Positions 17,156 to 26,629 of a DNA stretch of 64,000 nucleotides are shown here, in pieces. This stretch comes from Anaerococcus degeneri (lineage in GTDB: Bacteria > Bacillota > Clostridia > Tissierellales > Peptoniphilaceae). The translations under genes were made by a program, and so were the position numbers. Position 1 is the stretch's first letter, and each line of letters starts with the position of its first letter. The notes under the pieces were generated by a model. It was not told the DNA's origin. It worked only from the letters and a program-made list of their open reading frames with translations, and searched no databases. Location: assembly GCF_017874475.1 (NCBI RefSeq), contig NZ_JAGGLO010000001.1:124001-188000 (forward strand), in the 5' to 3' direction.

Positions 17156-17995
17156 ATGATTAAAAAATGTTTTGCAAAGATTAACCTTAGCCTTGATATT
17201 ATCTCAAAAAGAGCTGATGGTTATCACAATATCGACACTTTGATGGCGAGGATTAATCTTTTTGATGAATTAGAAATAGAAAAGAGTCCTGATGGCAAAT
17301 TTACTTATGAGTCAAATGTAAACCTGGGTAAGGTCGAGGACAACTTGATTTTTAAGGCCTACGAGGATATGAAAAACCTTGCAGCAGATAGGGCCACTGG
17401 TATTAGGGTTAAGCTTACAAAAAACATCCCGGTTGCCGCTGGCCTTGCGGGTGGTTCTACCAATGCGGCTGAGACTATGAAGGCCCTTAACGAACTTTGG
17501 GGCCTGGGTCTTACTAAAAACGACCTTATGGAGGCTGGGGCCAAGCTGGGGGCGGATATCCCATTTTTCTTCCTTGAAAGGGCGGCTCGTGCGACTGGGA
17601 TTGGGGAAATCCTCGAGCCTTTTTCTATCAAAACACCCCTTAAGGTTCTTTTGGTAAATGACGGGACAAGCATAGCTTCTGCCCACGTTTACAAAAATAC
17701 TAAGCTTTTTGGTCACATTAAGACTGGTGAAATCGCAAAGAGTCTTAGCCAGGGATCTTGGGATTTTGTGGATAAGTTTGAAAATGTAATGGAAGACGTG
17801 GTTTTGAGGGATTTTCCTCATCTAAAGGCCATTAAGGAAAATTTAACCGACCAGGGTGGTCTTAAGGCCCTAGTTTCTGGGTCTGGAGCTTCTATTTTTG
17901 GGATTTTTAAGGATGAGAATGCCCTGGATAGGGCCTATGAAAGCCTTAAGGATTCCTACAATTTTGTAAGAAAGGTGGACCTAATCGATGACTAA
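17156..17995 (+). CDS. ispE: 4-diphosphocytidyl-2-C-methyl-D-erythritol kinase
   Basis: 279 residues of the GHMP kinase superfamily. The ATP loop begins at P92 (PVAAGLAGGSTNAAE), and the N-terminal KINLSLDI plus DGYHNIDT segment is typical of IspE. It phosphorylates CDP-ME in the non-mevalonate isoprenoid pathway, which also feeds the prenyl tail made by the synthase at 6487-7479. An extended -10 (TGATATAAT) lies just upstream. It overlaps murI by 8 nt and heads a four-gene run. Confidence 0.93.
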   Translation: MIKKCFAKINLSLDIISKRADGYHNIDTLMARINLFDELEIEKSPDGKFTYESNVNLGKVEDNLIFKAYEDMKNLAADRATGIRVKLTKNIPVAAGLAGGSTNAAETMKALNELWGLGLTKNDLMEAGAKLGADIPFFFLERAARATGIGEILEPFSIKTPLKVLLVNDGTSIASAHVYKNTKLFGHIKTGEIAKSLSQGSWDFVDKFENVMEDVVLRDFPHLKAIKENLTDQGGLKALVSGSGASIFGIFKDENALDRAYESLKDSYNFVRKVDLIDD

Positions 17996-18737
17996 TATTG
18001 GAATTTTTGATTCGGGTCTGGGTGGAGTTGCAGTTTTAAATGAGCTTGCCAAGAAAAACAAGGCTAATTATTTCTACCTAGGGGACAATCTTAGAGTCCC
18101 TTATGGCAACAGGTCAAAGGCTGAAATTACAAGCTTTGCGGCCGATATTGTTAATTACCTTGAGTCCTATGATATAGATTATTACATAATCGCCTGCAAC
18201 ACAATTTCTGTGACCTGCAAGGATTATCTTAAGGAGAAATTTAATAAAGAATTTATCACTATTGCCGATATGGCGATTGAGGCTGCATCTGGCTTTGAGG
18301 GTGATTACTTGACCCTTGCAACCAAGGCTACTATTGATAGTCACTATTATAAAAAGGCCTTGGAAGCTAAAAAAAACTGCAAGGTCTACGAGTCGAAGGC
18401 CATTGACCTGGTGAATTTAATTGAAAGTGGAATTTTGGAAGGTGCGACACTTAATGACTCGTTAGATGCATATTTATCCATTGCAAATGAAAAGAAAATT
18501 CCAAATATTATCCTGGCCTGCACCCATTATCCAATAATCAAGGATAGGATTAGAGAAAGGCTAAATTATGAGGCAAATATCATAGATCCTGCCCTTTATC
18601 TTTCTGAGAAAATAGTGACTGAAGATACCAAAAACGGGGTAAATATATTTATGACAAAGAAAAGTGAGGAAACTCGTGATTTAATCGATAAAATTATGGA
18701 TGTTGACTATAAATTGAGCTTTATAGGAGGTTTGTAA
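17988..18737 (+). CDS. murI: Glutamate racemase
   Basis: 249 residues. IGIFDSGLGG at the start, the catalytic cysteine in ACNTIS and the second catalytic cysteine in ACTHYP are all present. It makes D-glutamate for peptidoglycan. Starts 8 nt inside ispE and ends 1 nt before ppx. Confidence 0.95.
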   Translation: MTNIGIFDSGLGGVAVLNELAKKNKANYFYLGDNLRVPYGNRSKAEITSFAADIVNYLESYDIDYYIIACNTISVTCKDYLKEKFNKEFITIADMAIEAASGFEGDYLTLATKATIDSHYYKKALEAKKNCKVYESKAIDLVNLIESGILEGATLNDSLDAYLSIANEKKIPNIILACTHYPIIKDRIRERLNYEANIIDPALYLSEKIVTEDTKNGVNIFMTKKSEETRDLIDKIMDVDYKLSFIGGL

Positions 18738-18738
18738 G

Positions 18739-19644
18739 ATGATTTACGCAATTATGGATATTGGTTCAAACACAGTAAGACTCTCAGTTTACAAGGAAAA
18801 AAACGGCGAGGCTGTGAATTTATTTTCAGAAAAAGAACAAGTTTCACTTAAATCCTACGTCAAGGACGGCAGGCTATCTGAAAAGGGGATAAAGAGGTTG
18901 TTTTCAACCCTTGCAAACTTTAAGGAAGTTGTGGATAACTTTGACGATATCGACGAGGTCCATCCTTTTGCAACTGCAACTGTAAGGGACGTAGCTAACA
19001 GGTCTGAGATTTTAGACCTTATGAAGGATAAGCTTGACCTTGATATAGAGATTTTATCTGGCGAAGAGGAGGCCCAACTCGCCTTTGTTGGTGCGGCTGT
19101 TTCTACTGATGTCAAGGAGGGGGTCCTTTGCGATATTGGCGGTGGTTCGACTGAAGTTGTTTTGATTGACCAGGGCAAGGTTATCAAGTCTTCGTCCCTT
19201 TCAATCGGCTCACTTTCGGCCTTTAACGACTATGTTGAAGGACTTTTTGCTGATAAGGCAAGCAGGAAAAAAATCGAAAACCGTGTCATCCAGCTTTTTG
19301 ACGATGCTTCTATGTATAGGGAAGATTTCAACGTCCTATCGGCTGTTGGAGGTTCTGCCCGTGCTGCCCTTATGGTTTATAAGGAATATTACGGCCTAAG
19401 TGATGATGTCCGCTCCATGGATGCGGCAGATTTTGAAGCTATGGTCAAAGATATTATTAAAAAATCAGATAAGAAGAAAATGCGTCTAATCCTTGATATC
19501 AAGCCAGACAGGATCCACACCATCTTGCCAGGAATGATTATTATGAATGAAATATGCAAGTTTTTTTCAGTTGAAAAAATTAATGTTAGCCAAACAGGTG
19601 TTAGGGAAGGGTATGTCTATAGCAAACTTTTAGGAAGGAGCTAG
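18739..19644 (+). CDS. ppx: Ppx/GppA phosphatase (exopolyphosphatase)
   Basis: 301 residues of the actin-like ASKHA fold: phosphate-1 motif MDIGSNTVRLSV near residues 5-16, phosphate-2 motif CDIGGGSTEV near 130-140, and the E-E catalytic region SGEEEAQLA. It covers only the two N-terminal domains, the short form common in Firmicutes. Together with ppk1 2 nt downstream it controls the polyphosphate pool; ppGpp-precursor hydrolysis is a known alternative activity of the family. Confidence 0.9.
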   Translation: MIYAIMDIGSNTVRLSVYKEKNGEAVNLFSEKEQVSLKSYVKDGRLSEKGIKRLFSTLANFKEVVDNFDDIDEVHPFATATVRDVANRSEILDLMKDKLDLDIEILSGEEEAQLAFVGAAVSTDVKEGVLCDIGGGSTEVVLIDQGKVIKSSSLSIGSLSAFNDYVEGLFADKASRKKIENRVIQLFDDASMYREDFNVLSAVGGSARAALMVYKEYYGLSDDVRSMDAADFEAMVKDIIKKSDKKKMRLILDIKPDRIHTILPGMIIMNEICKFFSVEKINVSQTGVREGYVYSKLLGRS

Positions 19645-19646
19645 GC

Positions 19647-21824
19647 ATGAAAAAATATACACAAAATAGGGAATTATCCTGGCTTGACTTTAACAAGAGG
19701 GTTATCGAAGAGGCCATGGATAAGACTGTCCCAGTCCTTGAAAGACTCAAGTTTCTATCGATTTACGACACTAACCTCGAAGAGTTTTTCATGGTAAGGA
19801 TTGGGTCTTTGACCGACTTGTCAAAGCTTAAAAAGCAACCTATTGATAACAAGTCAAACATGACTCCAATCGAGCAAATTGACGCATTACTTGAAAAACT
19901 TGTGCCAATGTACGAGAGAAAAGACCAGATTTATCTTGATTTAATCGAAGACTTGGCCAAGGAAGGTATAAATATACGAAAAGTTGCTGATTTAGATGAA
20001 AAAGCCAGGGACTTTTGCCAGGTATATTTTGATACAAAAATCGAACCGATTTTATCTTTTCAAATAATTGACAGGGTCCATCCACTGCCAAGACTTGCGA
20101 ATTTAAGCCTGTCAGTAGTTTTTGACCTGGTCAAGAAAAAGTCCAAATCATCAAACTCAAAGGAAATAATCGGCATAATCTACCTACCTGAAAGGCTAAA
20201 AAGATATGTCATGATTTCCGATAGGACCTATGTTCTCATCGAAGATATAATCAAGGAATGTGGGGCAGAAGTTTTTGAGGGCTACAAGGCTGAAAATGCC
20301 TTTGTTATGAGCCTTACAAGGAACGCGGACATTTCCTATGACGATGATGATTACGATGTCGAGGAAGATTTCAGGACCTATATGAAGGGGAAATTAAAGA
20401 AGAGAAAGAGGCTAAAACCAGTAAGGCTTGAGGTTGATTCTCCACTTGTCGCTGAAGATAAGGAATTTTTATGCAAGAATTTTGAATTGAGCGAGAAATC
20501 AATTTTTGTTTCAAAAACTCCTTTCCAACTAGGTTTTATTTTTGATTTCATTGACAGCCTGCCAAGAAGGACCAAAAACGCCCTAACATATGAGCCTTTT
20601 GAACCACAAGGCTCAGCCATGGTAAATCCTTCAAGGCCAATGATTGATCAGATTTTGGATAAAGACATAATTTTATCCTATCCTTATGAGTCTATGGACC
20701 CAATGATTAGGCTTTTGGATGAGGCGGCAACAGATCCTACCGTAGATTCCATAAAGATTACCCTTTATAGGATTGCTAAGGATTCTAAAATTGCCAAGAG
20801 CCTCATTAAGGCTAGTGAAAATGGCAAGGAAGTCATTGTCCTAATGGAATTAAGGGCGAGATTTGACGAAGATAACAACATCTTCTGGTCGTCAAGGCTT
20901 GAAGATGCGGGCTGTAAGATTGTCTACGGTTTTGACCGCTACAAGTGCCATTCCAAGGTTTGCCTCATTACTAGGTATGTTGATGGGGAAATTTCCTTTA
21001 TTACCCAGATTGCGACCGGAAATTACAACGAAAAAACCGCCAAACTTTACACAGATTTTTCCTTCATGACATCTGATATGGTTATTGGCCAAGACGCCAA
21101 GGATTTGTTTGATAATATTTTGATAGGAAATCTTGAAGGAGCTTACCAAAAACTAATGGTTTCGCCAAAATCCATGCCAGAAGGCCTTGAAAAATTAATC
21201 AAGGAAGAGATTAAAAAAGCCAAAAATGGCGAAGACGCCTATATCAGGCTAAAGATGAACTCAATATCTGATAGGGGCTTAATTGACCTTTTGGTTAAGG
21301 CATCTCAAGCTGGAGTTGAAATCAAGATGATGGTAAGGGGTATCACCTGCATCTTGCCTGGAGTGGCAGGAGAGACTGAAAACATTGAAATTTACCAGAT
21401 TGTTGGCAGGTTCCTCGAACACCACAGGATTTACCAATTCGGCAGGGAAAACCCGAAAGTTTATATATCTTCGGCCGATTTTATGACCAGAAATATCAGA
21501 AATAGGGTCGAAGTTGCTGTACCAATCGAAGATCCTGATGTGAAAAAATACGTCCTAGACTTTTGCGATACCATGTTTGCCGATGATGTTAAAATCAGGA
21601 AATTATATGCAACTGGCGAATATTTGAGGGTAGAAAATAAGAATAATTATAATGCCCAAGAAGAGCTTATGAAAAAAGCAATCTCAGATTTTGAACAGGC
21701 AGAAATTAAGTATAGGGAAAATGATTTAGGAAATAATCATAAAATACTTAAGACTGATGCTGCAAAAAAAGATGACGAAAAAACAAGTTTTATAGACTGG
21801 CTTAAAAATATTTTTAAGAATTAG
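19647..21824 (+). CDS. ppk1: Polyphosphate kinase 1
   Basis: 725 residues with the PPK1 architecture: an N-terminal RELSWLDFNKRV segment, a head domain, and two PLD-like C-terminal domains. The phosphorylated histidine lies in KCHSKVCLI near residue 435 and the second histidine in LEHHRIY near 593. It reversibly makes polyphosphate from ATP. GGAAGGAG overlaps the end of ppx, so they are co-translated. A residue-rich acidic loop at 230-250 (DDDDYDVEED) is unusual but tolerated. Confidence 0.95.
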   Translation: MKKYTQNRELSWLDFNKRVIEEAMDKTVPVLERLKFLSIYDTNLEEFFMVRIGSLTDLSKLKKQPIDNKSNMTPIEQIDALLEKLVPMYERKDQIYLDLIEDLAKEGINIRKVADLDEKARDFCQVYFDTKIEPILSFQIIDRVHPLPRLANLSLSVVFDLVKKKSKSSNSKEIIGIIYLPERLKRYVMISDRTYVLIEDIIKECGAEVFEGYKAENAFVMSLTRNADISYDDDDYDVEEDFRTYMKGKLKKRKRLKPVRLEVDSPLVAEDKEFLCKNFELSEKSIFVSKTPFQLGFIFDFIDSLPRRTKNALTYEPFEPQGSAMVNPSRPMIDQILDKDIILSYPYESMDPMIRLLDEAATDPTVDSIKITLYRIAKDSKIAKSLIKASENGKEVIVLMELRARFDEDNNIFWSSRLEDAGCKIVYGFDRYKCHSKVCLITRYVDGEISFITQIATGNYNEKTAKLYTDFSFMTSDMVIGQDAKDLFDNILIGNLEGAYQKLMVSPKSMPEGLEKLIKEEIKKAKNGEDAYIRLKMNSISDRGLIDLLVKASQAGVEIKMMVRGITCILPGVAGETENIEIYQIVGRFLEHHRIYQFGRENPKVYISSADFMTRNIRNRVEVAVPIEDPDVKKYVLDFCDTMFADDVKIRKLYATGEYLRVENKNNYNAQEELMKKAISDFEQAEIKYRENDLGNNHKILKTDAAKKDDEKTSFIDWLKNIFKN

Positions 21825-21850
21825 TCAAAATAAAACTAAAATTGATGAAA

Positions 21851-21876
21851 ATCCGACAAAAAAGTCGGATTTTTTG
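21851..21876 (+). terminator. Terminator after ppk1
   Basis: ATCCGAC (21851-21857), A-rich loop, GTCGGAT (21864-21870), then TTTTT. Confidence 0.9.
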
Positions 21877-21927
21877 TTTTTTTCTTTAAAAAATAGGCAT
21901 TTTGCTCTATTAATTTTGTAAAATTCG

Positions 21928-21936
21928 TGTTATAAT
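21928..21936 (+). promoter_or_regulatory. Extended -10 promoter before the VanY gene
   Basis: TGTTATAAT is an extended -10 element; no good -35 hexamer is seen. It lies about 120 nt before the peptidase start, leaving a sizeable leader. Confidence 0.45.
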
Positions 21937-22055
21937 AATAGTAACGAAATGTAAGGTTAAACTAAAATAGGAAATTGAAATATATTTAATATTTATGCAA
22001 GACCTTACAAACCCACAGACTTACACTAAAATATTGAAATAAATAGAGGAATAAA

Positions 22056-23054
22056 ATGTCAAACAAAGGTATCAGAGAGCTTAAGAGACGTAAAAGAAGA
22101 GAATCAAGAAGAAGGAGAAAAAAGGCAATTTTTATAGGTGCTGGATTGGTTTTGACCCTTACAACAGCTAAGTTTGCCCTTCAAAAAGAGGATGATTACC
22201 AAATCAGAAGACCAAGTGAATACAGGATTGCGTCTGGTCAACTTTTGGAAGATAATGCCAAAGAGGAAAAAGCAAACGCATCTGACGTCCACGTGGCAAC
22301 TGAGATTGGTTTTAAAAATATAGATTTAAAAGATGAACAAAAGATCGAAGATAGTTCATACGAAAATGAGCTTGTTGAGTATGTGAAGTGCCTACAAACC
22401 CAGTATGCCTACCAATTTCCAAATGATTATTCAAAAACAGATAAGTTTGTAAAGAAAGGCCAATACCTAGGTTTTTATGGTTGTGAAAACGGTTTTGCTA
22501 AGGTGAAAATCGACGATTCTTATTATTATGTAAATAAATATGGACTTGCAAAGACAGATCCAAGCGAGACTGTAAAGGTTGTAAGCGGAATAGTTTATGT
22601 CAGCGAAGCCTATCCACTACCAGCAAATTTTGACCCAGGTGTGGACAAGACTGCTAGGCGTGCCTTCGAAACTATGCGCCAAGATATGGAAAGAGTCGGC
22701 CTCAACTTAAAGATAGCGTCTGATTACAGGGGCTATGAGCTTGAGGGCAAGATGCATGAGGCGGGCGAAGTTGATGCTGAAGTAGCCGGCACAAGTGAGC
22801 ACCAAACAGGCACAGCCTTTGACTTTTTCACAGAAGGCTCTAAATACAATGACAAATTCGAAGCGACAGCCGAATATAAATGGCTTGCTGAAAATGCTTA
22901 TAAATACGGATTTATCGAAAGATATCCAAAGGGTAAGGAAAATAAAACCCACCACAAGGCCCAAGCTTGGCACTACAGGTTTGTAGGGGTCGAAAATGCC
23001 AAGGAAATTTACGATAACAATCTTACTTTAGAAGAATTTTTAAAGATTTCATAG
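22056..23054 (+). CDS. D-alanyl-D-alanine carboxypeptidase, VanY/M15 family
   Basis: 332 residues. A very basic N-terminus (residues 7-24 are mostly Arg/Lys) followed by a single hydrophobic segment (about 25-42) makes it a type II membrane protein. An SH3-like middle region comes before the M15B peptidase domain (about 185-330): SDYRGYELE, the zinc ligands in SEHQTGTAFD, and WHYR. It trims peptidoglycan stem peptides. GAGGAA precedes the ATG. It is followed by ridA 8 nt later. Confidence 0.9.
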   Translation: MSNKGIRELKRRKRRESRRRRKKAIFIGAGLVLTLTTAKFALQKEDDYQIRRPSEYRIASGQLLEDNAKEEKANASDVHVATEIGFKNIDLKDEQKIEDSSYENELVEYVKCLQTQYAYQFPNDYSKTDKFVKKGQYLGFYGCENGFAKVKIDDSYYYVNKYGLAKTDPSETVKVVSGIVYVSEAYPLPANFDPGVDKTARRAFETMRQDMERVGLNLKIASDYRGYELEGKMHEAGEVDAEVAGTSEHQTGTAFDFFTEGSKYNDKFEATAEYKWLAENAYKYGFIERYPKGKENKTHHKAQAWHYRFVGVENAKEIYDNNLTLEEFLKIS

Positions 23055-23062
23055 GAGGAAGA

Positions 23063-23434
23063 ATGAAAACAATTCAGACAAAAAATGCACCAGCAGCTGT
23101 AGGAGCCTATGCCCAAGGCATAGTTACAGATAATTTAATATTCACATCAGGCCAACTTCCACTTGACCCAGAAACAGGCGAATTAGAAATGGAAATCAAA
23201 AAGGCCACAAAAAGAGCTCTCGAAAATATCAAGGCCATAGTAGAAGCAGGCGGTTCATCTGTTGATAAAATTGTAAAATGCAATGTCTTCCTAGATGATG
23301 TAAACGACTTTGCAGCCTTTAACCAAGTTTACGAAGAATTCTTCGGCGACCACAAACCAGCCAGATCTGCCCTAGAAGTAGCAAATATTCCAAAAGGCGC
23401 AGTAATAGAAATCGAAGCTATAGCCTTGTCCTAA
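23063..23434 (+). CDS. ridA: RidA family enamine/imine deaminase
   Basis: 123 residues, the full length of RidA (YjgF/YER057c). The conserved arginine and neighbours are in KPARSALEVANIPKGAVIEIE near residues 96-116. It hydrolyses reactive 2-aminoacrylate-type intermediates. AGGAGG precedes the ATG. Its last codons (from 23418) are the first bases of a tandem repeat array that continues for about 350 bp downstream, so its 3' end appears to have seeded the repeats. Confidence 0.95.
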   Translation: MKTIQTKNAPAAVGAYAQGIVTDNLIFTSGQLPLDPETGELEMEIKKATKRALENIKAIVEAGGSSVDKIVKCNVFLDDVNDFAAFNQVYEEFFGDHKPARSALEVANIPKGAVIEIEAIALS

Positions 23435-23780
23435 TTTTCCGAAAGGAAAATTATGGAAATCCTTATGTGGAGTCTTGAACTTGTCCTTATTTTCTGAAAG
23501 AAAATAATTGGAAAGCTCAGACGATACTATAGCCTTGTCCTAATTTTCCATAAGGAAAATTATGGAAAGACTTATGTGGAGACTTGAGCTTGTCTTTATT
23601 TTCTGAAAGAAAATAAGCAGAAAGCTCAGGCGATACTATAGCTGTACTATAGACTTGTCCTAATTTTCCGAAGGGAAATTACGAAAAGACTTATGCTGAG
23701 GTTTGAACTTGTCCTTATTTTTGAAAGAAAATAAGCAGAAAGTTCCACCGATGCTATAGGCTTGTCCTAGTTAAAAAAGG
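23418..23780. repeat. Tandem array of about 55-bp hairpin units grown from the ridA 3' end
   Basis: CTTGTC(C/T) recurs at 23425, 23480, 23534, 23589, 23654, 23708 and 23761, a period of 53-55 bp apart from one 11-bp insertion (23636-23646). Each unit continues with a hairpin: ATTTTCC-GAAA-GGAAAAT in odd units and TTATTTTCT-GAA-AGAAAATAA in even ones, then a GAAA-containing spacer. Odd and even units alternate, giving a 107-109-bp super-repeat that begins with CTATAG at 23418, 23527 and 23647. The first super-repeat overlaps the last 17 bases of ridA, and the second repeats those 17 bases exactly. In the second super-repeat the hairpin loop changes (GAAA to ATAA) while the stem is kept. Function unknown. 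Confidence 0.85.
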
Positions 23781-24024
23781 AATTTTGGCAATAACAGGAT
23801 GAGTGCGCTCGATTTTTAGAGGATATTCATAGTCTTTGTGGATATTTTTCAAAATTATTCCTTATCATCCTTAAATGGAACATAATTATAAAATAGGATT
23901 TGTATTAGTTTTTATAATTAAAATCATTTCATAAATTATTTTACAAACTATGAAAAATCCATTTTATATTTTGTTTGATAATTTAAAATTGTATAGAAAA
24001 CAAAAATGAGAAAAAATACAAACT

Positions 24025-24050
24025 TGACCCAGTGGGGTCATTTTTGTTTT
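24025..24050 (+). terminator. Terminator before the NUDIX gene
   Basis: TGACCC (24025-24030), AGTG, GGGTCA (24035-24040), then TTTTTGTTTTT. The stretch 23781-24020 upstream of it is AT-rich and holds no gene I can support. Confidence 0.8.
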
Positions 24051-24087
24051 TGAGGGAAATTTGGAATTAAAGTTAAGGGAGATAGGG

Positions 24088-24588
24088 ATGGATCAGGATT
24101 GTGGATTTATAAAAGAAGATAAGTGGTTTAGGTATAGGGCAGCTGGTATTATAATCGAAGATGATTGCGTTTTGTTTGCGGGAAATGAAGCTGATGACTA
24201 TTACTATTCCATAGGTGGTGGAGTCCATTTGGGAGAAAGTTCTGAAGATGCTGTAAGAAGGGAAGTATTTGAAGAAACCGGCGTCGAATACGAAGTTGAT
24301 TATTTGGCTATAATCCACGAAAATTTCTTTGTTGGAAGCTCTAGTTTAAAAGGCGTAGACTGCCATGAGATTTGCTTTTATTACATGATGAAGCCAAAGG
24401 GTAATAAAAATCTTAAGAGCCATAGCCTTACAACGAGCGGCATAAAAGAGACTATGCACTGGATACCAATCGACCGACTTGAAAATTATAAAGCTTATCC
24501 GACTTTTATGAAAGATTATCTTAAGAGAGACCATAAGGGCATAGACCATATCATTACAGATGAAAGAGTCTTACAAGACTTAGCCTAA
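24088..24588 (+). CDS. NUDIX hydrolase
   Basis: 166 residues. A full Nudix box is present (GGVHLGE, seven residues, REVFEETGV, near residues 48-70). These enzymes hydrolyse nucleoside diphosphates linked to other groups; the substrate cannot be told. I prefer ATG 24088, which has AAGGGAG upstream, over a TTG at 24061 in the same frame. The end of the protein has the polar HWIPIDRLENYKAYP element often seen in small stand-alone Nudix proteins. Confidence 0.88.
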   Translation: MDQDCGFIKEDKWFRYRAAGIIIEDDCVLFAGNEADDYYYSIGGGVHLGESSEDAVRREVFEETGVEYEVDYLAIIHENFFVGSSSLKGVDCHEICFYYMMKPKGNKNLKSHSLTTSGIKETMHWIPIDRLENYKAYPTFMKDYLKRDHKGIDHIITDERVLQDLA

Positions 24589-24794
24589 TTTTGAAACCTT
24601 ATAAGGATCATTTTTGGTAAAGTTTCCCTTGCACTTACTATAATTATGGCATTTGCCAGGTCTATAAGGTTGTGGCAATTATACAAATAAATCTATTCAC
24701 AAGGACAGGGGATATAGAATTTATCTCGCCATTTTTGATTTATCATAGGCAAATTTATTAAAATAGGAAGATTTGAAAGCTTTAGGGAGCCTTT

Positions 24795-25246
24795 ATGTCT
24801 AATAAGATATAACTAATATTATTAGTCGTAGATATTTTAATTATTATAGTAAATTACAATCTATTAAAAAATCCGAAACAATATCCACCAAAGGAAATTA
24901 GGGAAGAATTTAAAAGTGAGGCTATCTTCATATAAGTATAGTGGGCCATTCCATTATTCTCCAAAGACTAGTTAAAAGCCAAGCAAATTGGGAAAATGGA
25001 AATGCTTATTGGTATAAATCTCGTGTAAAGCTTGGAATGGTGGGCATAGGAATCACATTTTTTACAACAATATTAGGGGAAGTCTTTAACTTATTTGCCC
25101 CTTTACTAGGCGCGTTTATCATATTAATACCTATGAGTTTAGGTATGATATATATGTGTACAAGGATGGGAAAAGATATTTTGAAGGATTATGATTATAG
25201 AATATTTTTGAATAATTACGATCCTGTGAACTTTGAAAGGATACTT
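24795..25246 (+). pseudogene. Decayed small membrane protein gene
   Basis: ATG 24795 has GGGAG upstream and opens MSNKI, is stopped by TAA at 24810-24812, then reads on in the same frame as a membrane segment (LILLVVDILIIIV) and a charged region to about 24930. There the frame shifts, and the next frame continues with a charged stretch and two more hydrophobic segments (about 25033-25155). A nonsense codon plus a frameshift means it is dead. The last frame is open into the aldehyde dehydrogenase gene, giving a spurious 557-residue reading. Parent family not recognised; an SdpI-like protein is a weak guess. Confidence 0.45.
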
Positions 25247-26614
25247 ATGAATCTTGAAAATATTATTAAAAGTCAAAGGGAATTTTTTTGGAAAAATTCT
25301 ACTAAGTCTTATGATTTTAGGCTTAGGCAACTAGAAAAGCTTGAAAATGTTATAAGGGACAATGAAAGTTCAATTTTAGATGCCTTGGAAAAAGATTTGG
25401 GTAAATCGAATTTTGAATCTTATCTGACTGAGTATCATTTTGTCCTAGAGGAGATAAGTTTTGCTAAAAGAAATCTTCATAAATGGATGAAAAAAGTGAA
25501 GGTGGGAAAGTCCCTTACAACTTTTCCAGCAAAAAGTTTTTATATTTATGAACCTCTTGGCGTGACTTTGATTATTTCCCCATGGAATTATCCTTTTAAT
25601 TTAAGCCTGGGCCCAGTTGTTGGTGCAATCGCTGCTGGTAATACTGTGATTTTGAAAACTTCTTCTAAATCTATTGAGACAAGTAAAATTATCTCGAAAA
25701 TTGTTGGAGATAATTTTAGAGAAGATTTTTTCGTCCATTTGGATAATACTAATCTCGATTACGATGAATTAATAAGCAGGCCTTATGACCATGTTGTTTA
25801 CACTGGTGGGCCGGCTGTTGCCAAAAAAATTATGGCAGCCCAAGCACCTCACCTTAGCAAATTAACCTTAGAACTTGGGGGCAAGAGTCCATGCCTAGTT
25901 GAAAAGACAGCCGATATAAAAATGGCGGCGAAAAAAATTGCCTGGGCAAAAACTGTAAATGCAGGCCAAACCTGTATTGCCCCAGACTTTTTGATTGTAG
26001 ATAAGGCTATAAAAGACAAGCTAATTTCAGAATTAAAAGCAAATATAACTGACTTTTACGGGGAAAATCCACTAGTCAATGAAGACTTGCCAAGGATTAT
26101 AAACGCCCACCACTTTGATAGGCTTTTGGGTCTTATTGATGAAGATAAGGTTGTTTTTGGCGGAGACTTTGACAAAGAAATCCTAAAAATTGCTCCAACC
26201 ATCATGGACGGGGTAGACTTTTCCAATCCAGTAATGAGTGAGGAAATTTTTGGACCAATAATTCCTATAATTGCTTATGACGATCTCGATGAAATTTTGG
26301 GGAAAATCAAAAGGATGCCAAAGCCCCTCGCTTTTTATACTTTCACTGGCAATAAGGAAATCGGGGATAAAATCATCAGAGAAATGGAATACGGAAATGG
26401 GGCTATAAATGACTGTCTGATGCAAATTGCAAATCCTAGGTTGGAATTCGGTGGGGTTGGCAATTCGGGAAAGGGAGGCTACCACGGATATTTTGGTTTT
26501 ATGAATTTTTCCAATAGGAAAAGTGTGGTAAAGGCAGGGATTTTTGACAATCCTTTGAGGTATCCGCCCTATGAAGAGAAAAAGTTTAGTCTTATAAAAA
26601 AGCTTTTGGGATGA
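25247..26614 (+). CDS. NAD(P)-dependent aldehyde dehydrogenase, YwdH/coniferyl type
   Basis: 455 residues from ATG 25247, which has GAAAGGA upstream; this is the normal length for the single-domain, C-terminally anchored class. Visible motifs: SPWNYPFNL (cofactor entrance), LELGGKSPC with the catalytic glutamate, and NAGQTCIAPD with the catalytic cysteine. The frame is open 102 codons further upstream, but that part encodes membrane segments from a decayed neighbour and does not belong to ALDH. Likely detoxifies aldehydes or oxidises long-chain ones. Confidence 0.9.
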   Translation: MNLENIIKSQREFFWKNSTKSYDFRLRQLEKLENVIRDNESSILDALEKDLGKSNFESYLTEYHFVLEEISFAKRNLHKWMKKVKVGKSLTTFPAKSFYIYEPLGVTLIISPWNYPFNLSLGPVVGAIAAGNTVILKTSSKSIETSKIISKIVGDNFREDFFVHLDNTNLDYDELISRPYDHVVYTGGPAVAKKIMAAQAPHLSKLTLELGGKSPCLVEKTADIKMAAKKIAWAKTVNAGQTCIAPDFLIVDKAIKDKLISELKANITDFYGENPLVNEDLPRIINAHHFDRLLGLIDEDKVVFGGDFDKEILKIAPTIMDGVDFSNPVMSEEIFGPIIPIIAYDDLDEILGKIKRMPKPLAFYTFTGNKEIGDKIIREMEYGNGAINDCLMQIANPRLEFGGVGNSGKGGYHGYFGFMNFSNRKSVVKAGIFDNPLRYPPYEEKKFSLIKKLLG

Positions 26615-26629
26615 AATTTGAAATTAAAA

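Noticed and set aside
23418-23780. The tandem array considered as a CRISPR
   Set aside because: The units are degenerate throughout, there are no constant-length unique spacers between identical repeats, and no cas genes are in the window.
24941-26614. A true membrane-anchored aldehyde dehydrogenase fusion
   Set aside because: ALDH has its own start and ribosome binding site at 25247, and the membrane part belongs to an upstream gene carrying a stop and a frameshift.
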